From NCBI RefSeq assembly GCF_015277735.1, contig NZ_JADHDA010000003.1, positions 310,001 through 374,000 on the forward strand: a stretch of 64,000 nucleotides of DNA. Direction: 5' to 3'. The translations under genes were made by a program, and so were the position numbers. The notes under the pieces were generated by a model. The model was not told the DNA's origin. It saw only the letters and a program-made list of their open reading frames with translations, and did not search any database. Positions 25,342 through 34,511 of this stretch are shown here, one piece after another (within the stretch, counting starts at the first letter, position 1; each line of letters starts with the position of its first letter). Source of the stretch: Psychrobacter sp. NG254 (GTDB lineage Bacteria > Pseudomonadota > Gammaproteobacteria > Pseudomonadales > Moraxellaceae).

Positions 25342-26574
25342 TTAACCCTTCACACACACCACCTGACGCAAAGTATGTACCACTTCTACCAAATCACTTT
25401 GCGCTTGCATTACGTCATCAATATTTTTATAAGCCGCTGGAATCTCATCAATCACATCCGCGTCCTTTCGGCATTCTACGCCCGCAGTCTGCGCAATTTG
25501 ATCGGCGACCGTAAATACCTTTTTGGCTTCAGTACGTGACATGATACGACCTGCGCCATGCGAGCAAGAGCAAAACGATTCTTCGTTCCCTTTACCGCGC
25601 ACGATGAATGATTTGGCACCCATTGACCCCGGAATAATGCCGTATTCACCAACGCGGGCACGGACAGCGCCTTTACGGGTCACAAATACTTCTTCGCCGT
25701 AATGTTGTTCTTTTTCTACATAGTTATGATGACAGTTCACCGCTTTTACGGCTGCATCAAACGGCTTATGTATGATTTGGCGTAGCGCTTTGATGGCTTT
25801 TTCCATCATGATTTCGCGGTTTTTAAAGGCAAAACGCTGCGCCCAGCCAACGGCAAACCAATAATCATCGAAATGCTCTGTACCCTCGGCAAAGTAGGCC
25901 AAATCTTTATCTGGCAAGTTGATAAACCACTTGCGCATGTCCTCACGTGCCAGCTCAATAAAGTAGCGACCGATGGCATTACCCACACCGCGTGAGCCTG
26001 AGTGCAGCATGATCCAAACTTGGTTGGTCTCATCAAGGCACACCTCGACGAAATGGTTTCCCGTACCCAGCGTACCCAAATGATTGAGGTTGTTGGTGTT
26101 TTTAAGCTTAGGGTGCTTTTGGGTTATATAGTTAAAGTCATCAACCAGCGTTCCCCAACCGTTCATTACGGTATCATCAGGGTTTGCCCATGCGCCGATA
26201 TCGCGGCGTGACCCGCGACCACGCGTTTTACTACGACCATGTGGAATCGCTTTTTCCAGTTCGGTACGCAGACCGAGCAAGCTATCTGGCAAATCGTTCG
26301 CGGTTAGGGTGGTTTGCACTGCCATCATCCCGCAGCCGATATCGACGCCAACGGCAGCCGGAATAATCGCTTCTTTGGTTGGCAATACCGTACCGATAGT
26401 CGCGCCAATACCAACATGCACATCGGGCATCACCGCAAGCCATTTATATACAAACGGCATCTTTGAGGCTTTGATCAATTGATCGTGTGCTTTTGGATCA
26501 ACAGGCACGCCCTTAGTCCAAAGTCTAATAGGCGTTCCACCGTCTTGAATGATGTTATGAGTAGTTGGTTGCAT
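25342..26574 (-). CDS. rtcB: RNA-splicing ligase RtcB (short form)
   Basis: RtcB joins RNA 2',3'-cyclic-phosphate or 3'-phosphate ends to 5'-OH ends, using GTP and Mn2+, through a guanylated His. Seen: PDVHVGIGATIGTVLP, AVGVDIGCGMMAV (metal Cys), GTLGTGNHFVEV, LHSGSRGVGNAIG, NCHHNYVE, RKGAVRA, PGSMGAKSFIVRGKGN and the catalytic-His segment CSCSHGAGRIMSR. It has 410 residues from the ATG at 26574 (AAGGAA 6 bases upstream); the frame continues 15 codons upstream, which I reject. It heads the minus-strand island behind a sigma-54 promoter and is divergent from rtcR, as in the classical Rtc system. Confidence 0.96.
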   Translation of the reverse strand: MQPTTHNIIQDGGTPIRLWTKGVPVDPKAHDQLIKASKMPFVYKWLAVMPDVHVGIGATIGTVLPTKEAIIPAAVGVDIGCGMMAVQTTLTANDLPDSLLGLRTELEKAIPHGRSKTRGRGSRRDIGAWANPDDTVMNGWGTLVDDFNYITQKHPKLKNTNNLNHLGTLGTGNHFVEVCLDETNQVWIMLHSGSRGVGNAIGRYFIELAREDMRKWFINLPDKDLAYFAEGTEHFDDYWFAVGWAQRFAFKNREIMMEKAIKALRQIIHKPFDAAVKAVNCHHNYVEKEQHYGEEVFVTRKGAVRARVGEYGIIPGSMGAKSFIVRGKGNEESFCSCSHGAGRIMSRTEAKKVFTVADQIAQTAGVECRKDADVIDEIPAAYKNIDDVMQAQSDLVEVVHTLRQVVCVKG

Positions 26575-26635
26575 GTTATGTTCCTTAGCATTCCAAAGTT
26601 TGTTTATTATGAAAGACAATTCTTACTTTATATAA

Positions 26636-26651
26636 TGCTAAGGGCGTGCCA
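26636..26651 (-). promoter_or_regulatory. Sigma-54 promoter of rtcB
   Basis: The minus strand reads TGGCACG, CCCT, TAGCA. The GG (-24) and GC (-12) are exactly 10 bases apart and the -24 element matches the sigma-54 consensus perfectly. It lies 62 bases before the rtcB ATG, with the sigma-54 activator gene rtcR divergent. Confidence 0.9.
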
Positions 26652-26870
26652 AGTTTTTAATATGCTCAAAATTTAATCGTAAGTATTTGATATTAATGAT
26701 TTAAGTAATATTATTTTTATACATTTAAAGTAGGTTAGTAAAAACATTGAAAAATAAATTTATAAAATATTCTATTGGTATAGTATTTATTCTATATATT
26801 AATATTTTTATCCTATAATGCTCATACTAAATTTTCGTACACGCACCAATATTTTGGATGATTGAACCTT

Positions 26871-28589
26871 ATGTCTAACAAAACCGCCGTCATCGGCTTC
26901 CTCGGCACCACTTTAGATAATGGCTTTAATGATAAGCGTTGGCAAAGATGGCGACCAACCGTCAGTTTGGGTCTGCATGACGAGCTGCTCGTTGATGAGC
27001 TGCATATCTTATATAGCAAGCGCGATAAACGGCTGTTTAAAATAATTGTCGATGACGTGGCACAAGTTAGTCCGAACACTACCGTTATTGGTCATCATGT
27101 GGCGTTGACCAGTCCGTGGGATTTTGCCGACGTTTATGCTGAGCTGTATGACTTTGCCGCAGGGTTTGATTTTCAGGACAATACCGATTACTTGCTGCAT
27201 CTGACCACAGGTACGCACGTGGCGCAGATTTGCTGGTTTTTATTGGTAGAGGCGGGCTTTATTCCTGCAGATTTGATTCAGACATCGCCTTGCCCAAGAC
27301 CTGACCAAGCCGATCCGCAAGGTCGCTATCAAGTGATTGATTTGGACGTCTCGCGCTATGATGGCTTGCGCGAGCGTTTTGAAGCAGAAAAACAGCAACA
27401 TTGGCAAACCTTGCAAGCTAATCTAATCACCCAAAATGCCGCTTATCAAAAGCTCATCTCCGATATCGAAAAGGTCGCCACCCGCTCAACCGCACCCATA
27501 CTACTGATGGGCGCAACAGGGGCAGGCAAGTCACAATTAGCAGGCCAAATCTACGCGCTCAAAAAAGCCAAAGTTAGCAGTACGCAAGGCAAAAACACGC
27601 TTGATGCGTTCGTCGAGGTAAACTGCGCCACGCTGCGTGGTGACACTGCCATGAGTGTATTATTCGGTCATGTCAAAGGCGCATTTACGGGCGCTGCGTC
27701 GAGTCGTGATGGGCTACTAAAATCAGCCGATGGTGGCTTATTATTCTTAGATGAAATCGGTGAGTTGGGGCTTGATGAGCAAGCGATGCTATTAACCGCA
27801 CTGGAGGAGCAGCGCTTTTATCCGCTCGGTAGTGATACGCCGATTAGCGTGTCGTTTCAGCTAATGGCAGGCACCAATAAAGACTTGCGGCAAGCGGTCG
27901 CTAATGGCGAGTTTCGGGCAGATTTATTTGCGCGTCTTAATACATGGACGTTCTTTTTGCCATCACTCAAAGATAGGCTAGAGGATTTACCTGCCAATAT
28001 CGACTATGAATTGGCGCGTTTGGGTAGCGAGCAACAGCAGCAATATCGATTTACGTCAGAAGCAAGGCAATTGTATGAAGCTTTTGCGATGAGTGCGGAT
28101 GCGACATGGCAAGGGAACTTTCGTGATTTGACGGCCAGTATGATTCGTCTGACCACGCTGGCTGAGAGTAAAGTGATTCGCAATGATGATGTACAAGCGG
28201 AGATTGAGCGCTTAACGCATCTTTGGGAATTGCCTGATCGTTTAAATGGATTGAATAGGTTAGGTAGTGATAGTAAAGGCAATAACGCGAATAAAAATAG
28301 CCTAAGTAATAACAGCCTCGATACTACTTTAGATAGTGAAACCATCGAGAAGGGTAGTCATTATATTTTAATAAAATATCTCGATGAAGATATGCTGACA
28401 ACTATTGATCCGTTTGATGCGGTGCAACTGGCGTATGTGATTGAGATTTGTATTAACCATAAAAACCAAGCAGCAGCAGGCCGCTATCTATATGCGAATT
28501 CGCGCGATAAGCTAAAAAGCCCGAACGATAGCGATAGATTGCGTAAATATCTGCTAAAGTTTGGGCTTAGGTTTGATGAGTTAAAATGA
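26871..28589 (+). CDS. rtcR: Sigma-54-dependent transcriptional activator RtcR
   Basis: RtcR activates the rtc operon with RpoN in response to RNA damage ligands sensed by its N-terminal CARF-type domain. Seen: the N-terminal domain beginning KTAVIGFLGTTLDNG, with DYLLHLTTGTHVAQICWFLL typical of RtcR; Walker A GATGAGKS near residue 217; the sigma-54 contact motif GAFTGA; Walker B LLFLDEIGEL; and the sensor region FRADLFARLNTWTF. From the ATG at 26871 it has 572 residues, longer than the E. coli protein (about 530), partly from an Asn/Ser-rich insert near residue 470. The C-terminal segment (NNHKNQAAAGRYLY, SDRLRKYLLKF) likely forms the DNA-binding domain. It is divergent from rtcB. Confidence 0.94.
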   Translation: MSNKTAVIGFLGTTLDNGFNDKRWQRWRPTVSLGLHDELLVDELHILYSKRDKRLFKIIVDDVAQVSPNTTVIGHHVALTSPWDFADVYAELYDFAAGFDFQDNTDYLLHLTTGTHVAQICWFLLVEAGFIPADLIQTSPCPRPDQADPQGRYQVIDLDVSRYDGLRERFEAEKQQHWQTLQANLITQNAAYQKLISDIEKVATRSTAPILLMGATGAGKSQLAGQIYALKKAKVSSTQGKNTLDAFVEVNCATLRGDTAMSVLFGHVKGAFTGAASSRDGLLKSADGGLLFLDEIGELGLDEQAMLLTALEEQRFYPLGSDTPISVSFQLMAGTNKDLRQAVANGEFRADLFARLNTWTFFLPSLKDRLEDLPANIDYELARLGSEQQQQYRFTSEARQLYEAFAMSADATWQGNFRDLTASMIRLTTLAESKVIRNDDVQAEIERLTHLWELPDRLNGLNRLGSDSKGNNANKNSLSNNSLDTTLDSETIEKGSHYILIKYLDEDMLTTIDPFDAVQLAYVIEICINHKNQAAAGRYLYANSRDKLKSPNDSDRLRKYLLKFGLRFDELK

Positions 28590-28662
28590 AGTATCTTCCA
28601 TAAGATAAAACCCATCAACTAAGTCAAGATACTTATACTATAGTTTTATGGTTTATTCTCTT

Positions 28663-29490
28663 TTAAACGCCCGAACCAATCCGCTCCGCCAACGCCTGCA
28701 ATTTTGGCACTATCATGGCAGCATAGTCATCCGCTTCCCAGTTGGCACTTGGCACGCTGGCATTGAGCGAGTATGTATATTGTCCAGTCGCAACATCAAA
28801 CACGCCAATGGCGACTGCCAATATGTCAGTAGAGAATTCCCCATCAGACACGGTATAGCCGTATTTTTCATAATGCTCTGCCGCGCTGTCTAGGGCAGTT
28901 TGTGCATCGTTATATTCTTCAACAGACAAATTCTCTTGGAGATTACTAATGATGACCGCCTGTCTCGCTTGCGTACTTACCGCATAAAAAGCACGTCCAA
29001 TGGCAGTGCGTGCGATAGGTACAGCGGAGCCAACTTGTAAGTTGACCGATAGGCGTGCAGGGCTACGGCAGCAGGCGTGATAGCGCATTTCCCCTTCAAC
29101 TTCGGTTGCCAAATTCACGGATACTTCATTTTCGCTAGCGAACTGTCGCAGTAAAGGTTCAGCCGTTGCGACCATATCGTGACGACTCCATGCAGTCGCA
29201 CTGAGACGTACAGCACTACTGCCCAATTGATACTGTCCGTGCTCAGTGACACGTAAAAACCCAAGCGTGGTTAAAGTATGGATCAGCCGAGTAATGGTTG
29301 CTTTTGGCAGATCTGTCATTTGACACAGTTGCTGATGGGTGAGCCTATCATCATGTTCAAATGCTGCGAGTATCGTCAGTCCACGACCCAGTGCTGTGAC
29401 GAACTGTCGGTCGTTATCTTCCTTGCTCTGGCTCATAATTCCATGTATGCGTTCGAGTAGCGGAGTAGCTGTTGATAAGGGTTTCGTCAT
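28663..29490 (-). CDS. IclR-family transcriptional regulator
   Basis: A 275-residue regulator with an N-terminal winged HTH (ALGRGLTILAAFEHDDRLTHQQLCQMTDLPKATITRLIHTLTTLGFL, near residues 33-80) and a C-terminal IclR effector domain (CCRSPARLSVNLQVGSAVPIARTAIGRAF...). It is divergent from the glutaryl-CoA dehydrogenase gene, so it most likely controls that gene and the CoA-transferase, responding to a glutarate-type acid or CoA ester; that assignment is by position only. The first 30 residues are a poorly conserved leader. It converges with rtcR. Confidence 0.88.
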   Translation of the reverse strand: MTKPLSTATPLLERIHGIMSQSKEDNDRQFVTALGRGLTILAAFEHDDRLTHQQLCQMTDLPKATITRLIHTLTTLGFLRVTEHGQYQLGSSAVRLSATAWSRHDMVATAEPLLRQFASENEVSVNLATEVEGEMRYHACCRSPARLSVNLQVGSAVPIARTAIGRAFYAVSTQARQAVIISNLQENLSVEEYNDAQTALDSAAEHYEKYGYTVSDGEFSTDILAVAIGVFDVATGQYTYSLNASVPSANWEADDYAAMIVPKLQALAERIGSGV

Positions 29491-29666
29491 TTTATACTCA
29501 TCTTTTTTGGATAAAGGTTTACAGCGCGGCGAAAGTTTGCTTAAATGGTTTTAAATTATGAAACTAAGTTTCGCACAGCGGAATAATGAAGTCAATGACT
29601 TGTTAGACCAAATGATGTATCAAACACTATTCGTCAGTCAGGATGACTGATACCAAGGAGATCCAC

Positions 29667-30851
29667 ATGGCAACATCTACCAGCCCACGCTTTGATTGGG
29701 AAGATCCTTTCTTATTACGTGACCAGCTCACTGAAGAAGAACGCATGGTCACCGACAGCGCCCGTCAGTTTTTTCAAAAAGAGCTGATGCCTGGCATTGT
29801 TGAGGCCAATCGCAACGAGAATTTTGATCGTAATATCATGCGTCAAATGGGTGAAATGGGTCTGCTTGGTGTCACGATTGAGGGCTATGGCTGTGCTGGC
29901 TTATCAAGTGTTGCCTATGGTCTGATTGCTAAGGAAGTGGAAGCCGTTGATTCGGGCTACCGTTCAGCAATGAGTGTGCAGTCAAGCTTGGTCATGCATC
30001 CTATTTGGGCATACGGTACTGAAGAGCAGAGAGAGCGTTATTTGCCTAAGCTTGCTTCGGGTGAGTATGTTGGCTGCTTTGGTTTGACTGAGCCAGACTC
30101 TGGGTCAGATCCTTCATCGATGTCGACTCGTGCGCGCGCTGTGGATGGCGGTTATGAGTTGACGGGTAATAAAATGTGGATCACCAACAGTCCTATCGCT
30201 GACGTGTTTGTCGTGTGGGCAAAAGATGATGCTGGCGAGATTCGAGGTCTTGTTTTAGACAAAGGTATGAAAGGCTTATCAGCACCGAAAATCGAAGGCA
30301 AGTTCTCACTACGTGCGTCAGTCACGGGTGAGATTGTCATGGACAAAGTATTCGTTCCTGAGGCCAATGCTTTCCCAGATATCCGTGGTCTAAAAGGGCC
30401 ATTTGGCTGCTTAAATAAAGCCCGTTATGGTATCGCTTGGGGTTCGATGGGTGCGGCTGAATTCTGCTGGAAAGCGGCTCGTCAATACACGCTCGATCGT
30501 AAGCAGTTTGGTCGTCCGCTAGCGGCAACGCAGTTGGTACAGTTGAAGCTTGCCAATATGCAAACTGAAATCACCTTAGGTTTACAAGCAGCGCTACGCG
30601 TGGGTCGTTTGATGGATGAAGACAATGCAGCGCCTGAAATGATCTCACTCATTAAACGTAATAACTGCGGTAAGGCACTGGATATCGCTCGTATCGCCCG
30701 TGATATGCATGGCGGCAACGGTATCTCTGATGAGTTCCATATCATCCGTCACGTCATGAACTTAGAGGCTGTTAACACTTATGAAGGTACGCATGATATC
30801 CACGCGCTTATCTTAGGCCGTGCGCAGACAGGCATTCAAGCGTTCTTTTAA
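29667..30851 (+). CDS. gcdH: Glutaryl-CoA dehydrogenase
   Basis: This FAD enzyme of the acyl-CoA dehydrogenase family oxidises and decarboxylates glutaryl-CoA to crotonyl-CoA. It has 394 residues from the ATG at 29667 (AAGGAG 6 bases upstream). Diagnostic segments: [18 protein letters not shown] at the N-terminus, [57 protein letters not shown] and the catalytic-Glu segment [20 protein letters not shown], which is typical of GcdH rather than other acyl-CoA dehydrogenases. It is followed by a CoA-transferase gene. The pair is the end of the glutarate branch of lysine and cadaverine breakdown. Confidence 0.93.
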   Translation: MATSTSPRFDWEDPFLLRDQLTEEERMVTDSARQFFQKELMPGIVEANRNENFDRNIMRQMGEMGLLGVTIEGYGCAGLSSVAYGLIAKEVEAVDSGYRSAMSVQSSLVMHPIWAYGTEEQRERYLPKLASGEYVGCFGLTEPDSGSDPSSMSTRARAVDGGYELTGNKMWITNSPIADVFVVWAKDDAGEIRGLVLDKGMKGLSAPKIEGKFSLRASVTGEIVMDKVFVPEANAFPDIRGLKGPFGCLNKARYGIAWGSMGAAEFCWKAARQYTLDRKQFGRPLAATQLVQLKLANMQTEITLGLQAALRVGRLMDEDNAAPEMISLIKRNNCGKALDIARIARDMHGGNGISDEFHIIRHVMNLEAVNTYEGTHDIHALILGRAQTGIQAFF

Positions 30852-30952
30852 ACTGAATTTAAGTTAAATGTTCAGATTTAGCACATGCCCTAACGTACGT
30901 TATTGTTTGGCTTTTTACGAAGCATATATAAGCAGTAGCGTACGTTTTTCAG

Positions 30953-30999
30953 TTGTTCTTCATGATTTAACGGTTAAATAGCTAAATCATGAAGAACAA
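30953..30999. terminator. Long perfect hairpin between gcdH and the CoA-transferase gene
   Basis: TTGTTCTTCATGATTTA pairs perfectly with TAAATCATGAAGAACAA (17 bp, 13-base loop), followed by TTTTATAATT. It could terminate or attenuate transcription between the two genes. Confidence 0.6.
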
Positions 31000-31047
31000 T
31001 TTTATAATTAAAAAATCAAAAAATACGCGACACAATAAGGGATGATT

Positions 31048-32268
31048 ATGACAGTCGATAGCAATACCGATAATGACGTGGCCAAAGGCGCATTGCATGG
31101 TATCAAGGTGCTTGATTTGTCGAGAGTGTTGGCAGGGCCTTCTTGTACGCAAGTGTTAGCTGATCTTGGTGCCGAAGTCATCAAAGTTGAGCGTCCTCAT
31201 ATCGGTGATGAGACGCGTCATTGGGCACCGCCAACATTCAGTGATGACACCTCCGCTTATTACGCTACGATTAACCGCAATAAAAAATCGCTGACGGTAG
31301 ATATCACCACGCCTAAAGGACAAGACATCATTAAGCAGCTAATTGCTGAGAGTGATATTTTGGTTGAGAACTTTAAAGTCGGTGGCCTGAAAAAATACGG
31401 CTTAGACTATGACAGCCTAAAACAGTCCAATCCGCGGCTGATTTATGCGTCGTTGACGGGGTTTGGGCAGACAGGACCAGATGCCGCGCGCCCCGGTTAT
31501 GATTATATTATCCAAGGATTGTCAGGGCTGATGAGTATCACGGGTCCTAGTGATGGCGAACCGCACAAAGTTGGCGTCGCAGTCGTCGATTTGTTTGCAG
31601 GTTTACAGTTGACGATAGGTATACAAGCGGCACTGCTGGCACGTCAAAATACTGGACTTGGACAACATGTCGATGTGGCATTGCTTGATAGTGCACTTGC
31701 CATGCTAGCCAATGTCGGTATGAACCATTTGGCTTCAGATAAGATACCGCCAAGACTGGGCAATCAGCATCCTAATATCGTGCCGTATCAAGTGTTTGCA
31801 GGTCAGGGTGAACAGCACTTTATCTTAGCCTGTGGGAATGACAGTCAGTTTGCCAAGCTATGTCATGTGTTGAATGCTGATTGGCATACCGATGAGCGTT
31901 TTACGACCAATCCACAACGCGTTGCCAATCGCGAATTGTTGTGCAGCGATCTGACTAAGCATTTTGCTAATCAGCCACGCGCCTATTGGCTAAAGGTTTT
32001 AGATCAAGCAGGCATTCCATGCGGCGCTATTCATAACGTGGCTGAAGCCTTGGCCATGCCGCAAGCGCAAGCCCGTGAGATGATCGTTAATTTCACCGAG
32101 CAAGACAGTCCGGTAAGAGCACTTGGCAATCCTATTAAGTTGTCCGCATCACCGGTCACTTACCGTACGCCACCACCACAATTGAGCGAACATACTGACA
32201 GTACGCTGGCAAATTTAGGCTATGATAAGGCTACGATAGCCAAGCTAAAAGCCGATGGGATTATTTAA
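31048..32268 (+). CDS. CaiB/BaiF (class III) CoA-transferase, probably glutarate CoA-transferase
   Basis: A class III CoA-transferase. Seen: LHGIKVLDLSRVLAGPSCTQVLADLGAEVIKVERP at the N-terminus, DETRHWAPP, NRNKKSLTVDI, NFKVGGLKKYGLDY, ASLTGFGQTGP, and the catalytic-Asp segment PGYDYIIQGLSGLMSITG. It probably activates glutarate with succinyl-CoA to give the substrate of GcdH, inferred from the gcdH neighbour; the family also acts on other acids. I chose the ATG at 31048 over the one at 31042 because AAGGG then has proper spacing. Product 406 residues. Confidence 0.88.
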   Translation: MTVDSNTDNDVAKGALHGIKVLDLSRVLAGPSCTQVLADLGAEVIKVERPHIGDETRHWAPPTFSDDTSAYYATINRNKKSLTVDITTPKGQDIIKQLIAESDILVENFKVGGLKKYGLDYDSLKQSNPRLIYASLTGFGQTGPDAARPGYDYIIQGLSGLMSITGPSDGEPHKVGVAVVDLFAGLQLTIGIQAALLARQNTGLGQHVDVALLDSALAMLANVGMNHLASDKIPPRLGNQHPNIVPYQVFAGQGEQHFILACGNDSQFAKLCHVLNADWHTDERFTTNPQRVANRELLCSDLTKHFANQPRAYWLKVLDQAGIPCGAIHNVAEALAMPQAQAREMIVNFTEQDSPVRALGNPIKLSASPVTYRTPPPQLSEHTDSTLANLGYDKATIAKLKADGII

Positions 32269-32384
32269 AGCAATGCTTGCAGCCGTATATTTACAGTGAT
32301 AAAAGCTAAAAATAAAAGCTAGGAAATAGAATTTTTCAAACAAAAAATCTAAAACCAAGTAGTCTCAAACAAGGAATGTGACGC

Positions 32385-33431
32385 ATGAAAATCTATAGTC
32401 ATGAAAACCTAAACCTGCACAGACCACTCCCTTATTTTTCTTATGGAAAGATGCATGAGCCGTTAGAAGTACCAGAGCGCATGGTTGAGTTTTTAAAAGC
32501 GCCAGCAGCGTTAGGCTTAGAGGTGACCGCAGCGACCGATATTGGCATTGGGCCAATATTAGCGGTACATGATTTTGGTTATGTTGAGTTTCTCAAGCAT
32601 GGCTATGATGACTGGATGGCAGTTGAGGAAGACTTGGGCGCGCAGGTGCAGACGGGAATTTTTGTGCCGTATGATAATCCTGGTATTGGCATCATGGCAA
32701 AAGCTGCGAAGTATCAAGCGGATGACAGTGCGCCCATCAGCGAGCATTCTTGGACGTCTATCTATTGGTCGGCACAGACTGCGCTCAATGCAGCTGAAGC
32801 ACTGTTAAATGATGAGAAGCCAGAGACAGAGCGTGCCGACAGTCATATACAGCTTTGCTTTTCACGGCCGCCTGGTCATCATGCTCGAAAAAGTGCTGCG
32901 GGTGGATTTTGTTATCTGAATAACGCCGCCATCATCGCTGAACATCTACGCCAGAAATACGCAAAGATAGCCATTATTGATACGGATATGCACCATGGAC
33001 AGGGTATCCAAGAGATATTTTACGACCGTAAAGACGTGCTTTATACTTCAGTACATGGTGATCCTGTTAACTTTTATCCAGCAGTGACTGGCCATGCATT
33101 TGAAAAAGGTATAGGCGAAGGTGGGGGCTACAATATCAATTTCCCGATGCCACATGGCACCGATGAAGCGGGCTTTTTTGAATATGTTGATAAGTCTATT
33201 GAGGCAATGACACTATTTGACCCTGATGTGATAGTTCATGTCTTGGGGTTTGATGTTTATGAGAATGACCCAGAAGCGAGATGCGCCGTGAGTACGGAAG
33301 GCTTCAAGGTGTTGGCACAGAGGATGAAAGCGCTAAACAAGCCATTGATTGTTTTAGTTGAGGGTGGTTATTACATTCAAAAGCTCAATGATAATTTGCA
33401 AGCATTTTTATCGGGGCTCATTGCAGAGTAG
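32385..33431 (+). CDS. aphA: Acetylpolyamine amidohydrolase (histone deacetylase family)
   Basis: A zinc hydrolase of 348 residues in the HDAC/acetylpolyamine amidohydrolase family. Seen: MKIYSHENLNLHRP and the PLEVPERMVEFLKA region near residue 30; SRPPGHHARKSAAGGFCYLNN (catalytic His pair); IDTDMHHGQGIQEIFY (zinc ligands Asp and His); LGFDVYENDP (third zinc ligand); and EGGYYIQKL (catalytic Tyr). The length and the neighbouring agmatine/putrescine genes favour removal of acetyl groups from acetylputrescine, acetylcadaverine or acetylspermidine. Symbol given by family analogy. It probably has its own promoter or is co-transcribed with the CoA-transferase gene 116 bases upstream. Confidence 0.87.
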   Translation: MKIYSHENLNLHRPLPYFSYGKMHEPLEVPERMVEFLKAPAALGLEVTAATDIGIGPILAVHDFGYVEFLKHGYDDWMAVEEDLGAQVQTGIFVPYDNPGIGIMAKAAKYQADDSAPISEHSWTSIYWSAQTALNAAEALLNDEKPETERADSHIQLCFSRPPGHHARKSAAGGFCYLNNAAIIAEHLRQKYAKIAIIDTDMHHGQGIQEIFYDRKDVLYTSVHGDPVNFYPAVTGHAFEKGIGEGGGYNINFPMPHGTDEAGFFEYVDKSIEAMTLFDPDVIVHVLGFDVYENDPEARCAVSTEGFKVLAQRMKALNKPLIVLVEGGYYIQKLNDNLQAFLSGLIAE

Positions 33432-33480
33432 CGCTGAAATTATTAAAAGCTCATCAGCGTTAGAGAGCAAGAAAATTGGT

Positions 33481-33508
33481 TGCAGGGTTCGTCGTAACAG
33501 ACCCTGCA
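33481..33508. other. Hairpin between converging aphA and IclR genes
   Basis: TGCAGGGT pairs with ACCCTGCA (8 bp, 12-base loop). No T tract on either side, so at best a weak terminator. Confidence 0.4.
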
Positions 33509-33516
33509 TCTACTGC

Positions 33517-34281
33517 TTATGAATGAGTAATTAACCCCAAACGCTGCTCAATTTGCTCTGCCAACTCAATTAAGACCGCACTCACTTCCTCGCGTTTGCT
33601 TTCATACTCTCCTTGTAAAAAACTCACCGCCATACCAGCAATCGCAACACCTGATGCATTACGAATATAGGTCCCTAAGCAATACATGCCATCACGTAAT
33701 TGCCCATCATCGAGAGACACTCGGCTTTCTTGTATCGCTGCAAGCTCAGTGGCCAAATCGGTAAAATTATTGACCCCATGCTGGGTCATCGGCGTCGGAA
33801 ATGCATCTTTATACAATGATTTAATACTGTCCATCGACAACGTCGATAGCATGGCTTTGCCTGTCGCCGAAAATACGGCAGGTACGCGAACGCCTGCACG
33901 AAAAGTAAAGCCAAGCGGCGCAGGGGACTCATGGCATGCCAAAAATACCACTTCGCCCAAATCAAGTTTTGACAAGGTCACCGTGTGCTGAAGAAGTACC
34001 GGATACTGCACAATCAAATCTTTAAACAACTGCACCACGCCTTGCTGCTGCTCGTACTTGCCTGCCCAATACATCAAATATGAACCCAAATAAAAACGGC
34101 TTTCAGGGTCTTTATAAATGACATGTTTGCCAAGTAAGCTTTGTAAAATATTATGAGTGGAACTACGAGGCAGCCCAAGCTCTTTTGCGATATGAGCCGC
34201 TGTCAGAGGCTGTGAGCTATCGGTAATCAAGTCCAAAATCTGAAACGTTTTGTCTAGCGCAGGTACGGCAGTCGAGCTCAT
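33517..34281 (-). CDS. IclR-family transcriptional regulator, likely regulator of gabDT
   Basis: A 254-residue IclR protein. The N-terminal winged HTH (FQILDLITDSSQPLTAAHIAKELGLPRSSTHNILQSLL) is followed by an effector domain with VVFLACHESPAPLGFTFRAGVRVPAVFSATGKAML. I chose the ATG at 34281 (AGG upstream). The frame continues about 30 codons upstream as a hydrophobic AT-rich leader that does not belong to the family. It is divergent from gabD with a short shared promoter region, so control of gabD-gabT is likely; the ligand is unknown. Confidence 0.88.
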   Translation of the reverse strand: MSSTAVPALDKTFQILDLITDSSQPLTAAHIAKELGLPRSSTHNILQSLLGKHVIYKDPESRFYLGSYLMYWAGKYEQQQGVVQLFKDLIVQYPVLLQHTVTLSKLDLGEVVFLACHESPAPLGFTFRAGVRVPAVFSATGKAMLSTLSMDSIKSLYKDAFPTPMTQHGVNNFTDLATELAAIQESRVSLDDGQLRDGMYCLGTYIRNASGVAIAGMAVSFLQGEYESKREEVSAVLIELAEQIEQRLGLITHS

Positions 34282-34511
34282 AAGTAACCTATAAAAGTAA
34301 ATAAAATGAAATAAAAGAAAGAAGTACAAGATAATTTTTAAAATAATGAGATTAAGGGTTGCAAATCGCGTCATATCGTTCTTATAATGACGTCTCGTAT
34401 ATAGAATACGTGTTCATTATATTGAACAAAAAATAAATTATCAATAATTATTTATGACTTACTATTTTATCCATTCTTATAAATAAACCCTACATGACAA
34501 GGAGCGTCAAC

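Noticed and set aside
28589-28634. AAGTATCTT/AAGATACTT inverted repeat between rtcR and the IclR gene
   Set aside because: Nine base pairs with a 28-base loop and no T tract; too weak to call a terminator.
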